A stretch of 5,859 nucleotides of DNA from Victivallales bacterium (GCA_030634125.1 DAOWBJ010000127.1:1-5859), one strand, 5' to 3'; shown: positions 1 through 5,523, counted from the stretch's first letter. Made by a program: numbers and translations. The notes: generated by a model not told the origin, from the sequence alone.

Positions 1-47
1 AGTTTACCTGTCACGTGTTCAAGTTGTTGTTTTATAACAGCCACTGT

Positions 48-73
48 GGTTATCCTTCGAGAAGGATCCAACC
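48..73. repeat. Short hairpin, possible dispersed intergenic repeat
   Basis: The arms ATCCTTC (52-58) and GAAGGAT (61-67) pair perfectly around a 2-nt loop. The outer arms GGTT (48-51) and AACC (70-73) extend the stem across a CC bulge. The following GC-richer sequence, including CTCAGGGCGGACC at 88-100, resembles in style the TTCGA...CTCAGG intergenic repeats seen in many bacterial genomes. That comparison is from memory and is only a suggestion. No T-run follows on either strand, so a simple intrinsic terminator is unlikely. Confidence 0.4.
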
Positions 74-284
74 CTTTATGACTCACGCTCAGGGCGGACC
101 GGATTGTTTACCGGAACGTTAGACGTTTAAATTTAAAAAATCCCGGGTTGGGGTCAGCCACTCTAATAAAAAACGCAAATAGTTTATTTTTAATCTATTA
201 CAGCATAAAGTATTTAGCGAAAATTGCCTTAGAGCTGTCTTTTTGATGCAATAATTTGAGTTTAAGATTTTGTTGTTTATTTTA

Positions 285-294
285 TCTCTCCTCC
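285..294 (-). promoter_or_regulatory. Orphan Shine-Dalgarno-like sequence
   Basis: Read on the minus strand this is GGAGGAGAGA, an almost ideal ribosome binding site, located 24-34 nt after the DUF4357 gene's stop codon. No ATG, GTG or TTG follows at a usable distance, and the downstream frames close quickly. It may be the remnant of a lost downstream gene, or a chance purine run. No function is claimed. Confidence 0.25.
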
Positions 295-318
295 AATTAA
301 CAAGTTGATGTTAAGTGA

Positions 319-990
319 TTAATATTGTCTCATTGGTTTGCCGTTTTCTGAGGCTATCCAGTAGTGACCGCCGTCCCGGGGGCTGGCGGCTATCGTACTG
401 GCGGCATCAGTGGGATTATCGAACTCATAATCGCGCGTAAAAATCATATCGCCACGGGCCGTATCTTTTACGAGAACTTGAAGCATTTTTAACTCTTCAC
501 GGAGATAGCATATATCATCCGACAATTTTTTATCGACAATTCCCGAAGCTTTCGAGCCGCGAAGAACTTTAAAGTTTCTCCCGTCAGGCAGTAAAACTCC
601 TTTTGCGGAACAAAATTCATCCTGCATTTCAAAAGCAACAGGCTCATGGATGATGGATTTCGTATAAAAATTATTGGGCTTTATTTTCGTTTCAGCTTCT
701 GCTTCTGACTTTTCAAGCTCCATCGCCGCTTCTGATTTTTCAAACTCCAATTCTGCTTCTGTTTTTCCAAAAACTAATTTTGTATTTGTATTTTTAGAAC
801 TTTTTTTCGTTTTTTCCTTCTCGGAAACTACTTCTACTTTTACTTTCTTGTGAGTAACTTTCGGTTCAGGTACGGCTTCCGCGGGTTCGAGTTGTTCCAT
901 TATTTGTTCAAATTCTTCCAGCTTGAGCAATACCGCAATTTTTTCGCCTTTAGAATTTGAAAGAAAAAGAGGATCTATTTTAGGTTTCAT
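319..990 (-). CDS. DUF4357-domain protein with Phd/YefM-like N-terminus
   Basis: This is a 223-residue soluble protein with no signal peptide or membrane segment. Three parts are visible. Residues 8-35 (LFLSNSKGEKIAVLL, then an acidic helix EEFEQIMEQLE) resemble the N-terminus of Phd/YefM-type antitoxins, where a short strand-turn-strand is followed by a helix. Residues 40-105 are a Lys/Glu-rich low-complexity linker with a 9-residue repeat (EAELEFEKS, EAAMELEKS, EAEAE). Residues 127-219 match the DUF4357 pattern: AKG...DGRNFKVLRGSKAS, a central LREEL helix, then FTRDYEFDNPTDAAS and a late G-x-x-W-like segment (GGHYWIASENGKPM). DUF4357 is often found at the C-terminus of GIY-YIG nucleases and other DNA-linked proteins. 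Its function is unknown, and no nuclease domain is present here. The ATG at 990 has an AGGT-type ribosome binding site. The gene lies 83 nt after the pseudopilin operon, on the same strand, with its own promoter candidate. No toxin gene adjoins it, so calling it an antitoxin is not justified. Domain calls are from pattern recognition. Confidence 0.8.
   Translation of the reverse strand: MKPKIDPLFLSNSKGEKIAVLLKLEEFEQIMEQLEPAEAVPEPKVTHKKVKVEVVSEKEKTKKSSKNTNTKLVFGKTEAELEFEKSEAAMELEKSEAEAETKIKPNNFYTKSIIHEPVAFEMQDEFCSAKGVLLPDGRNFKVLRGSKASGIVDKKLSDDICYLREELKMLQVLVKDTARGDMIFTRDYEFDNPTDAASTIAASPRDGGHYWIASENGKPMRQY
701..774 (-). repeat. In-frame 27-nt tandem repeat in the DUF4357 gene
   Basis: Two full 27-nt units (701-727 and 728-754) and a partial third (from 755) each begin GCTTCTG on the plus strand. 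The two full units agree at 21 of 27 positions. They encode the 9-residue Glu-rich repeat of the linker. A unit length divisible by three keeps the frame, so copy number could vary between strains and change the linker length. It is coding sequence and not a CRISPR: there are no spacers. Confidence 0.7.
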
Positions 991-993
991 ATT

Positions 994-1024
994 TCATACC
1001 TGTTTGTTAATGTATGACTAACAA
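994..1024 (-). promoter_or_regulatory. Interlocked inverted repeats in the DUF4357 leader
   Basis: Two perfect 6-bp inverted repeats are interleaved. TTGTTA (1004-1009) pairs with TAACAA (1019-1024), and TCATAC (994-999) pairs with GTATGA (1012-1017). In the minus-strand transcript the arms alternate, which is the order of an H-type pseudoknot with short connecting loops. The last arm covers the AGGT ribosome binding site just before the ATG at 990. It could be a leader structure, or an operator for autoregulation given the Phd-like N-terminus. The stems are AT-rich and weak, so chance is possible. Confidence 0.3.
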
Positions 1025-1040
1025 CAAATCTATTAAGAAT

Positions 1041-1068
1041 ATGATAACAGAAATATATTAATAGTCAA
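1041..1068 (-). promoter_or_regulatory. Sigma70-like promoter candidate for the DUF4357 gene
   Basis: On the minus strand, TTGACT (1068-1063, 5 of 6 to the consensus -35) is followed after 16 nt by TATCAT (1046-1041, 4 of 6 to the consensus -10). Transcription would begin near 1034, giving a leader of about 44 nt before the ATG at 990. The -35 box begins 6 nt after the stop codon of the last pseudopilin gene. The upstream operon promoter candidate uses the same TTGACT box. Confidence 0.45.
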
Positions 1069-1073
1069 TCAGA

Positions 1074-1379
1074 TTAAAATTTATTTTCCATAATTCTGAT
1101 CGCGTCAATCAAACTTAAACCGGTATGGCAGCCGGGGTCGGCATCTGGCGGATAAATGTTTTTGGCATGTTTTTTTGAAGTTGTTTTTAATTTTTGAATA
1201 TTGAGCAAATTCGCTTTTTTCTGTAACATGGCTTTAGCTTGTTGATTTTGCTTATGCAGCGAATAGCTGATTTTGAATGTTGTCGCGGCGAGAATAAGTA
1301 AAACAGCGGTGAACATCAGCACCATGATCATTCCCATTCCTTTTTCATTCGAATGCGCGTCATGAGTCTTTTTATTCAT
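1074..1379 (-). CDS. Small GspK/PilX-like prepilin protein
   Basis: This is a 101-residue protein with a prepilin-like N-terminus: a charged leader of 14 residues ending EKG, then a hydrophobic segment of about 22 residues (MGMIMVLMFTAVLLILAATT). Position +5 after the likely cleavage site (G14/M15) is Met, not the usual Glu. Lack of Glu5 is characteristic of GspK and PilX, the pseudopilins at the tip. The gene also comes last in an I-J-K-like order, which fits. It is far shorter than a normal GspK (roughly 300 residues) and lacks the large inserted domain; residues 45-75 are instead Lys/Gln-rich. I chose the ATG at 1379, which has GGAGA 8 nt upstream and overlaps the previous stop by 8 nt. 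The in-frame ATG at 1394 has no visible ribosome binding site. The C-terminal part holds a lone Cys. The assignment is by N-terminus and context only. Confidence 0.65.
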   Translation of the reverse strand: MNKKTHDAHSNEKGMGMIMVLMFTAVLLILAATTFKISYSLHKQNQQAKAMLQKKANLLNIQKLKTTSKKHAKNIYPPDADPGCHTGLSLIDAIRIMENKF

Positions 1380-1872
1380 GAGATTTGTCTCCATGTTCTA
1401 CTGTGACTGCCGATATTATTCTAACAGTATGTGTCTTGCCGGGTGCATTCCTGTTTGACGAATGACTGTATTTCCAGTTCAGGTTTAAAATTATCAGACA
1501 GCTGCCGTGCGGGTCGTTTTCAATGGCGAAAGCGGCACTTGTATTTTTGGGAAGACGCAGTGAATATGTTTTTTTACGGCGGTGAATGATTATCTGGTTT
1601 TCCACCAGTGCGGCATAATCGTTTTTGTTGAAAATAATCTTTCCATTTTCAATTACCGGTGCTTGTATGAAAGTGCCTTCGAAAACTTTTTTCCAGCGTT
1701 CGCTGATAGTCATGACGCGTCGCATCCTGATTGAGTTATCGATGGAAGAACGATATGAATATTGAAAGTGATAATAATATTTGAAAGCGAATCCGGAAAT
1801 CAAGATCAGAAAAAATATCACGCACAGGACTTCCACCAGTGTATACGGATATAAATTGCGGATTTTTTTCAT
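1372..1872 (-). CDS. Prepilin-type protein, GspJ-like by position
   Basis: This is a 166-residue type IV pilin-like protein. The leader MKKIRNLYP precedes the core YTLVEVL, with Glu14 as the conserved +5 glutamate, followed by a hydrophobic helix to about residue 30 (VIFFLILISGFAF). The residue before the presumed cleavage site is proline where the family normally has glycine or alanine. Residues 31-65 continue as an amphipathic helix (YYYHFQYSYRSSI, ISERWKKVFEG). Residues 75-155 form alternating hydrophobic strands (GKIIF, NQIIIHRRKKTYSLRLP, CLIILNLNW, THTVRIISAV), as expected of a globular pilin head. The ATG at 1872 has an excellent GGAGG 7 nt upstream and overlaps the previous stop as ATGA (4 nt). 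The GspJ label rests on gene order, because the globular part is not diagnostic. The product would be inserted in the inner membrane and assembled into a pseudopilus. Confidence 0.8.
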   Translation of the reverse strand: MKKIRNLYPYTLVEVLCVIFFLILISGFAFKYYYHFQYSYRSSIDNSIRMRRVMTISERWKKVFEGTFIQAPVIENGKIIFNKNDYAALVENQIIIHRRKKTYSLRLPKNTSAAFAIENDPHGSCLIILNLNWKYSHSSNRNAPGKTHTVRIISAVTVEHGDKSHE

Positions 1873-2225
1873 AATTTAACCTCCGCTAATAATCTTTTGT
1901 CTTTTACTCTGCTTATAGAGATTACAAGATTTCCGTCCCGCTTCACGCCTGCGGCAAGGTGCTGTTTGCCCTTCCCGAGATCGCTGCGTTGAAATTCATT
2001 AAGCAACACTCTTTTTATTTCTTCCGTGGAAACGTTTTTTCTCCCCTTGAGCCGTTCAATGACATTGTCGAGTACCAGTACGGCTTTGCTTTCGCTGATA
2101 AAAGTTTTGTTTGCCCGGTAGACACTGTTGATCGCGGCAGCGAAAGCTGAGAACAATATTGCTAGAACCGCCAGCGTGGCTATTATCTCAATCATGGTAA
2201 AATATTGTTTTTTTAGCTTTATCAT
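1869..2225 (-). CDS. Prepilin-type protein, GspI-like
   Basis: This is a 118-residue prepilin. The leader MIKLKKQY is followed by FTMIEII, with Glu13 at +5 and a hydrophobic helix to about residue 32 (ATLAVLAILFSAFAAAI). The -1 residue is tyrosine, not glycine. Residues 46-62 (ESKAVLVLDNVIERLKG) resemble the helix of GspI that reads like A-x-x-VADN-x-L-x-x-LR, which is the main reason for the GspI-like call. The total length also suits GspI. The C-terminus has short strands (GNLVISISRV, RLLAEVKL). The start ATG overlaps the ATPase stop codon by one base (TAATG), with GGTGA about 7 nt upstream. Known GspI sits in the tip complex with GspJ and GspK, and here the three-gene order I-J-K appears conserved. 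It could equally be a type IV pilus minor pilin (PilV-like). Confidence 0.8.
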   Translation of the reverse strand: MIKLKKQYFTMIEIIATLAVLAILFSAFAAAINSVYRANKTFISESKAVLVLDNVIERLKGRKNVSTEEIKRVLLNEFQRSDLGKGKQHLAAGVKRDGNLVISISRVKDKRLLAEVKL

Positions 2226-3271
2226 TAGTCAATCACCGAATCCTTGATTGAAATTATATTTTGGGACGCTAAGTCTTTTAGAATTGATTTTAAATTGCTT
2301 CCCGGGTATGTTCGCAGTTTTTCCCTGATTCCGACTAAGCCGGGATTGTCTGTTATAAAGTCCCGCCAGGAATCATCCGGTTCAAAAATCGCCGCGACCG
2401 GAATTCTGTTGTCTTCAGCATAATTCATAACGAGCCGTTGTGAGATCACACCGTTTATAGCGGCGGCGACCATGAATGGTTCAAAGTCCTGATGGAGGAT
2501 CCGCCCGTAAACTGACGCGATATCACCGGCATGAAAGGTCGTGATTATCCGATGTCCCGTCAAAGCGGCGTCCAATGCGATCTTCATGACTTCCCGGTCG
2601 CGCATTTCCCCGATTACAAGGGTCTTTATATCTTGCCGCAGAGCGGCTTTCAGTGCCGCCGTGTAGTTCCATTCCTCGTTTGAACGGTTCAAATTCACCT
2701 GCGAAATTCCTTCTATCTCACATTCCACCGGGTCTTCAATGGAAATAATGGATGCCGGATCCTGCCGCTCTTTTAAAAGCTCCCGGATCATTGCGTAAAT
2801 GCTTGTGGTTTTGCCGCATCCGGTCGGGCCGGTCAGGATAATCATGCCTGAACTCTTAGTCAAAAGCCGTTTTATCTCCGAAAGCACTTTTACCTGAAAG
2901 CCTAAATCATTGAGCATCAAGGTCCGTTTGTTGCCGTCAAGCACCCTGATGGATATTCTTTCGCCATGCACAGTCGGCATGACCGCCGCCCGGAACTCGA
3001 CATTCTTCAAACCTTCCACATTACGGACAGCGCCATCCTGCGCAATCCGGCTGCGGTAAGTCAACAGTCCGGCCAGCACCTTTATCCGGCTGATGCACTG
3101 GTCGCCGAATTCGCGTTCAATCCTGTCGGTATTTTGTTGGACGCCGTTGACCCGGTACCTGATCTCAACAAAATCTTTCGCGGGCAGCCAGTAGATATCA
3201 CTGGCGTTTTTTTGCGCCGCGTCGATCAGGATCGCATCGACATATTCGCTTGGCGTATTTTTGTTCATCAT
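2225..3271 (-). CDS. GspE/PilT-type secretion ATPase, short form
   Basis: This 348-residue cytoplasmic AAA-like ATPase would drive pseudopilus assembly. The N2-type domain starts almost at once (ASDIYWLP at 23-30, replacing the usual ASDIH-x-x-P) and includes RIAQDGAV (75-82) and ERISIRVLD (104-112). The catalytic domain has every hallmark: Walker A GPTGCGKTT (148-156), Asp box IISIEDP (175-181), Walker B TLVIGEMRD (217-225), His box TGHRIITTFHAGD (238-250) and the ISQRL segment (276-280). Two parts of typical GspE/PilB are absent: the N1 domain that docks on GspL-type partners, and the four-cysteine zinc module that usually follows the QRL motif. Its size is therefore nearer PilT. The N-terminus also shows the His-to-Tyr change noted above. 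The ATG at 3271 is chosen because it overlaps the upstream stop as ATGA; an in-frame TTG at 3283 is possible but less likely. No retraction function can be inferred from length alone. Confidence 0.93.
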   Translation of the reverse strand: MMNKNTPSEYVDAILIDAAQKNASDIYWLPAKDFVEIRYRVNGVQQNTDRIEREFGDQCISRIKVLAGLLTYRSRIAQDGAVRNVEGLKNVEFRAAVMPTVHGERISIRVLDGNKRTLMLNDLGFQVKVLSEIKRLLTKSSGMIILTGPTGCGKTTSIYAMIRELLKERQDPASIISIEDPVECEIEGISQVNLNRSNEEWNYTAALKAALRQDIKTLVIGEMRDREVMKIALDAALTGHRIITTFHAGDIASVYGRILHQDFEPFMVAAAINGVISQRLVMNYAEDNRIPVAAIFEPDDSWRDFITDNPGLVGIREKLRTYPGSNLKSILKDLASQNIISIKDSVID

Positions 3272-4416
3272 GCTAAAGCCCAAATTATTCTTGTTAACGG
3301 CATAAATAGCGCAATAACTATAGTTCCGACAATTATCGCGTTACCCAGGGTAAGAAATAATTCACAAACAGATTTGAATTTGCTGGAGAAAAAATGAAGT
3401 TCTTCACCCAGCCAGTTCTGCAAGTGAACAAATCCTTCGGCGACTTTTTCTCTTGAGGCGGCATTGCGCAGCATCCATAAATGAATCGGCGAACCTAAGT
3501 TCATATGCCGTTCCCAGGCGTCCACCCAATTACTGCCCGCTCTCACGGCGGCAATAAATTTTTTGAGCCTCATCCTTGCCTGAATGCATTTCTGGCAATG
3601 CATGGTCGATTCCGCCGCATACAATATATCATTACCGGTAGTCATAAAACAACTCATGCTTTTAGCGATGTCATAAAGTACAAACAACTTGACCCTACGC
3701 CCGATAAAAGGCAGCGGGAATAAAATGCTGGATAGTAATCCCCGGCGCGATGTTATTGAGAGAAGAGAAAATAAAATTATAACTATGAAAACTATTATAG
3801 AAAAATGTTCTTTAACAAAAAAACTTGTATTGATAACCAACTGTGTAACTTCCGGTAAAGGTTCTCCCTGGAGCAAATCATCAAATATTTTTGTGAAATT
3901 CGGAATAATAAATATCATTAACCCGGTAATGATAAAAGCCATTGTAGTGAGCTGGACCAGAGGATAAGCCAGTGTTGTCTTCCAGTCACGGGCAGAACTT
4001 TCAGTGTCATGAAGACGCTCCGCCAGCAGCGGCAATGTGATTTTCAGATTGTTTTTAGTTTCAGCTTCTTTAATTGCCATCAAAATATAATTCGGAATTT
4101 GTCTCTTGAATTCACTTAGCGCCGAACTTAAGGGCTGACCGTCTTTTAATTTATCCATGAATCTCTGCCACGGCATTCGGCCGATTATATTTATATCCAA
4201 AAATGATTTCTTCCCCATTTTGGCATAACTGACCGGCGGACCCCATTTCTTGTTTTTCGGCACATATTCCGCCAATGCTTCAAGAAATGGAATATCGTGT
4301 TTCACGGCCCAGGCAAGGGTGGCTGTCAAATCGGACACATATCCGTGAAGGTGCATGTGCGCCTTGTCTGATAAGGCCGGCAAGGAGAAATTATGAAGTT
4401 CAAATTCGTTGATCAT
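3268..4416 (-). CDS. GspF/PilC-type inner-membrane platform protein, divergent copy
   Basis: This is a 382-residue polytopic membrane protein. Two T2SSF-type helical domains flank hydrophobic spans at about 149-171, 205-221 and 352-373, which matches the three-span GspF/PilC plan. Recognisable signatures are AYPLVQL at the first span, IFDDLLQGEPLP followed by TQ (177-192), and the C-terminal span ending ALFMPLTRII. The cytoplasmic domains are degenerate: the usual GE-x-G-x-L of domain 1 reads EAETKNNL (117-124). There is also an extra N-terminal stretch of about 25 residues with several His (HMHLHG). A compact HCQKC (273-277) is unusual. The gene starts 3 nt after its paralogue stops, with AGGT as ribosome binding site. 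It is a clear relative of the upstream gene but shares little sequence outside the short motifs. It probably forms a mixed platform with that protein and contacts the ATPase. Confidence 0.85.
   Translation of the reverse strand: MINEFELHNFSLPALSDKAHMHLHGYVSDLTATLAWAVKHDIPFLEALAEYVPKNKKWGPPVSYAKMGKKSFLDINIIGRMPWQRFMDKLKDGQPLSSALSEFKRQIPNYILMAIKEAETKNNLKITLPLLAERLHDTESSARDWKTTLAYPLVQLTTMAFIITGLMIFIIPNFTKIFDDLLQGEPLPEVTQLVINTSFFVKEHFSIIVFIVIILFSLLSITSRRGLLSSILFPLPFIGRRVKLFVLYDIAKSMSCFMTTGNDILYAAESTMHCQKCIQARMRLKKFIAAVRAGSNWVDAWERHMNLGSPIHLWMLRNAASREKVAEGFVHLQNWLGEELHFFSSKFKSVCELFLTLGNAIIVGTIVIALFMPLTRIIWALA
3854..3888 (-). repeat. DNA block shared by the two platform genes, copy 1
   Basis: This stretch encodes IFDDLLQGEPLP in the divergent platform gene and matches 5015-5049 in the other platform gene at 33 of 35 bases. 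Both differences are synonymous third-position changes in Leu codons. The genes are otherwise strongly diverged, so identity at silent positions stands out. Gene conversion, recent local exchange, or nucleotide-level constraint could explain it. Confidence 0.75.
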
Positions 4417-4419
4417 AGC

Positions 4420-5463
4420 TTAACCTAATTTTTGAATAATTTTAGTCAGCGGCAGGAACAGGGACATAACTACCGCGCCTACAAAAACAGAAATGACAAC
4501 AATAAGCACGGCCTGCCAGGCCACCTCAAATTTTTTACTGCCCGCACTTGCTTTACCCCAGAACAGTTCAGCCAGCGACCGTAATTCCTCGGGCAGTTCG
4601 CTTTCGTCAGCATGCTGGATTATCATTGGAATAAGATGTGAAACCGCGCCGGTATTTTTGAGCTCTTCGGCAGTGTCGGCACCGTTCTCGATTGCCTCCG
4701 AAACTTTATAAAAAGTTTTTTTCAGTGAATTGTCGCCAATGCTTTCGGCAAGCATTCTGAAACAGTCGGCGTCACTGATTTTTCTGTCCAGCAGCGTCGC
4801 CCAGGTCATACAGAAGCGAGCCATTATTAAATTATTAAAAACTTCCTTGGAAAACGGCATGATCTTGATAAATGCCATCAATAGTTTTCGCGCGGAAACA
4901 CTCGGTCCGAGCAGCCAGATGCCGAATACAGGAACACAAAGCACCAGAGCAACGGCCGTCGCCGGGTTTTCTATGATAAATTTGGATATATTAATACTAT
5001 ACTGTGTTATCTGTGGTAAAGGTTCTCCCTGCAGTAAATCATCAAATATCTGTTTGAATTCGCTGACAATGAAATAGCTCATGATCAACACCAGAGCGAG
5101 AGCGAAAGAAATAATAAACAATGGATAAAAAGCGGCGGAGCGGAAAATATTGGCGATCCGGTTATTGACCTGGGTGGTAGTGGCAATCTCTTTGAGAACC
5201 TCGGAGAGCGAACCGGTGCGTTCGCCGGTTTCAATCATCTTGATTTGATATTCCGAAAAATAAAAAGCATGTTCCTTTACCGCGTCGGAAAATTTTGAGC
5301 CGTTCGCTACATGACGGGCAATATCCTCGATAATTCGCCGGAATTCATTTTTGCCGGTATTATCCGCGATATTACTGAGGCTTTCCGGCAGCGGCAGGTT
5401 TGATTTAACCAGAAGTGACAATTGTCGGAAAAAATCAGCTATTTCATCGCTCTTGATGCTCAT
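4420..5463 (-). CDS. GspF/PilC-type inner-membrane platform protein
   Basis: This 347-residue protein has the classic GspF architecture. Cytoplasmic T2SSF domain 1 (about 8-105) opens with FFRQLSLLVKSNLPLPESL and contains the hallmark ETGERTGSL (78-86). Spans lie at about 112-134 and 166-186. Domain 2 (about 210-310) contains FCMTWATLLDRKISDADCF, corresponding to the family's F-x-x-x-L-x-x-L-L-x-x-G-x-x-x-x-x-A pattern. A last span (317-338) ends SLFLPLTKII. Length and layout are close to typical GspF, so this is the more orthodox of the two copies. The motif IFDDLLQGEPLP (139-150) and the C-terminal LPLTKII are shared with the paralogue. It is the first gene of the operon. The ATG at 5463 has GGGGA a few bases upstream, and a promoter candidate ends about 25 nt before the start. 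Known role: inner-membrane platform that couples the ATPase to pilin assembly. Confidence 0.92.
   Translation of the reverse strand: MSIKSDEIADFFRQLSLLVKSNLPLPESLSNIADNTGKNEFRRIIEDIARHVANGSKFSDAVKEHAFYFSEYQIKMIETGERTGSLSEVLKEIATTTQVNNRIANIFRSAAFYPLFIISFALALVLIMSYFIVSEFKQIFDDLLQGEPLPQITQYSINISKFIIENPATAVALVLCVPVFGIWLLGPSVSARKLLMAFIKIMPFSKEVFNNLIMARFCMTWATLLDRKISDADCFRMLAESIGDNSLKKTFYKVSEAIENGADTAEELKNTGAVSHLIPMIIQHADESELPEELRSLAELFWGKASAGSKKFEVAWQAVLIVVISVFVGAVVMSLFLPLTKIIQKLG
5015..5049 (-). repeat. DNA block shared by the two platform genes, copy 2
   Basis: This is the partner of 3854-3888. It contains 17 identical bases, then a mismatch, 2 matches, a mismatch and 14 further identical bases. 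Similarity fades on both sides, although CTGTGT also matches 8 bases further left (5002-5007 against 3841-3846). Confidence 0.75.
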
Positions 5464-5494
5464 ATATATTCCCCATTATATAAAAATCTAAATT

Positions 5495-5523
5495 AAAGTA
5501 CAGCAGGGTAGCAAAGAAGTCAA
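5495..5523 (-). promoter_or_regulatory. Promoter candidate of the secretion operon
   Basis: On the minus strand, TTGACT (5523-5518) matches the -35 consensus at 5 of 6 positions. After an ideal 17-nt spacer comes TACTTT (5500-5495), a weak -10 (3 of 6). The start site would be near 5488, with a leader of about 25 nt that includes the GGGGA ribosome binding site. A perfect TATAAT lies closer to the gene (5480-5475), but it would start the transcript after the ribosome binding site and has no good -35. Confidence 0.4.

Larger units (their letters stand above)
1..318. other. Non-coding region downstream of the DUF4357 gene
   Basis: I see no supportable gene here. All frames on both strands are broken by stops within short distances, and no open frame has a sensible start with a ribosome binding site. 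The right two thirds (about 121-318) are very AT-rich. The left third holds a hairpin (48-73), a GC-richer stretch around 79-114 and small AT-rich palindromes such as AACGT-TAG-ACGTT at 115-127. An unused Shine-Dalgarno-like sequence sits at 285-294 on the minus strand. No strong hairpin followed by a T-run is found after the stop codon at 319, so the terminator of the minus-strand genes is not identified. A gene fragment could run in from the left edge, but nothing recognisable supports one. Confidence 0.6.

Noticed and set aside
701..774. CRISPR-like or intergenic repeat
   Set aside because: The 27-nt units are contiguous, in frame and encode a 9-residue linker repeat; there are no spacers.
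319..1073. Toxin-antitoxin locus
   Set aside because: Only the antitoxin-like N-terminus is present. No toxin-sized gene adjoins it on either side: downstream is non-coding and upstream is a pseudopilin.
1392..1394. ATG at 1394 as start of the GspK-like gene
   Set aside because: No ribosome binding site precedes it. The ATG at 1379 has GGAGA 8 nt upstream and leaves a leader of normal type.
3281..3283. TTG as an upstream start of the ATPase
   Set aside because: It would add four residues and lengthen the overlap with the upstream gene, while the ATG at 3271 forms the usual ATGA stop/start overlap seen elsewhere in this operon.
2966..3397. Plus-strand open frame of 143 codons across the ATPase start and platform gene end
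   Set aside because: It lies antisense to two well-supported genes with family motifs, has no recognisable domain, and spans the boundary between them. It is a shadow frame.
5475..5480. Perfect TATAAT just upstream of the first operon gene
   Set aside because: The implied start site is about 5 nt before the ATG and beyond the GGGGA ribosome binding site, and no good -35 lies at 16-18 nt. It is likely chance in AT-rich sequence.
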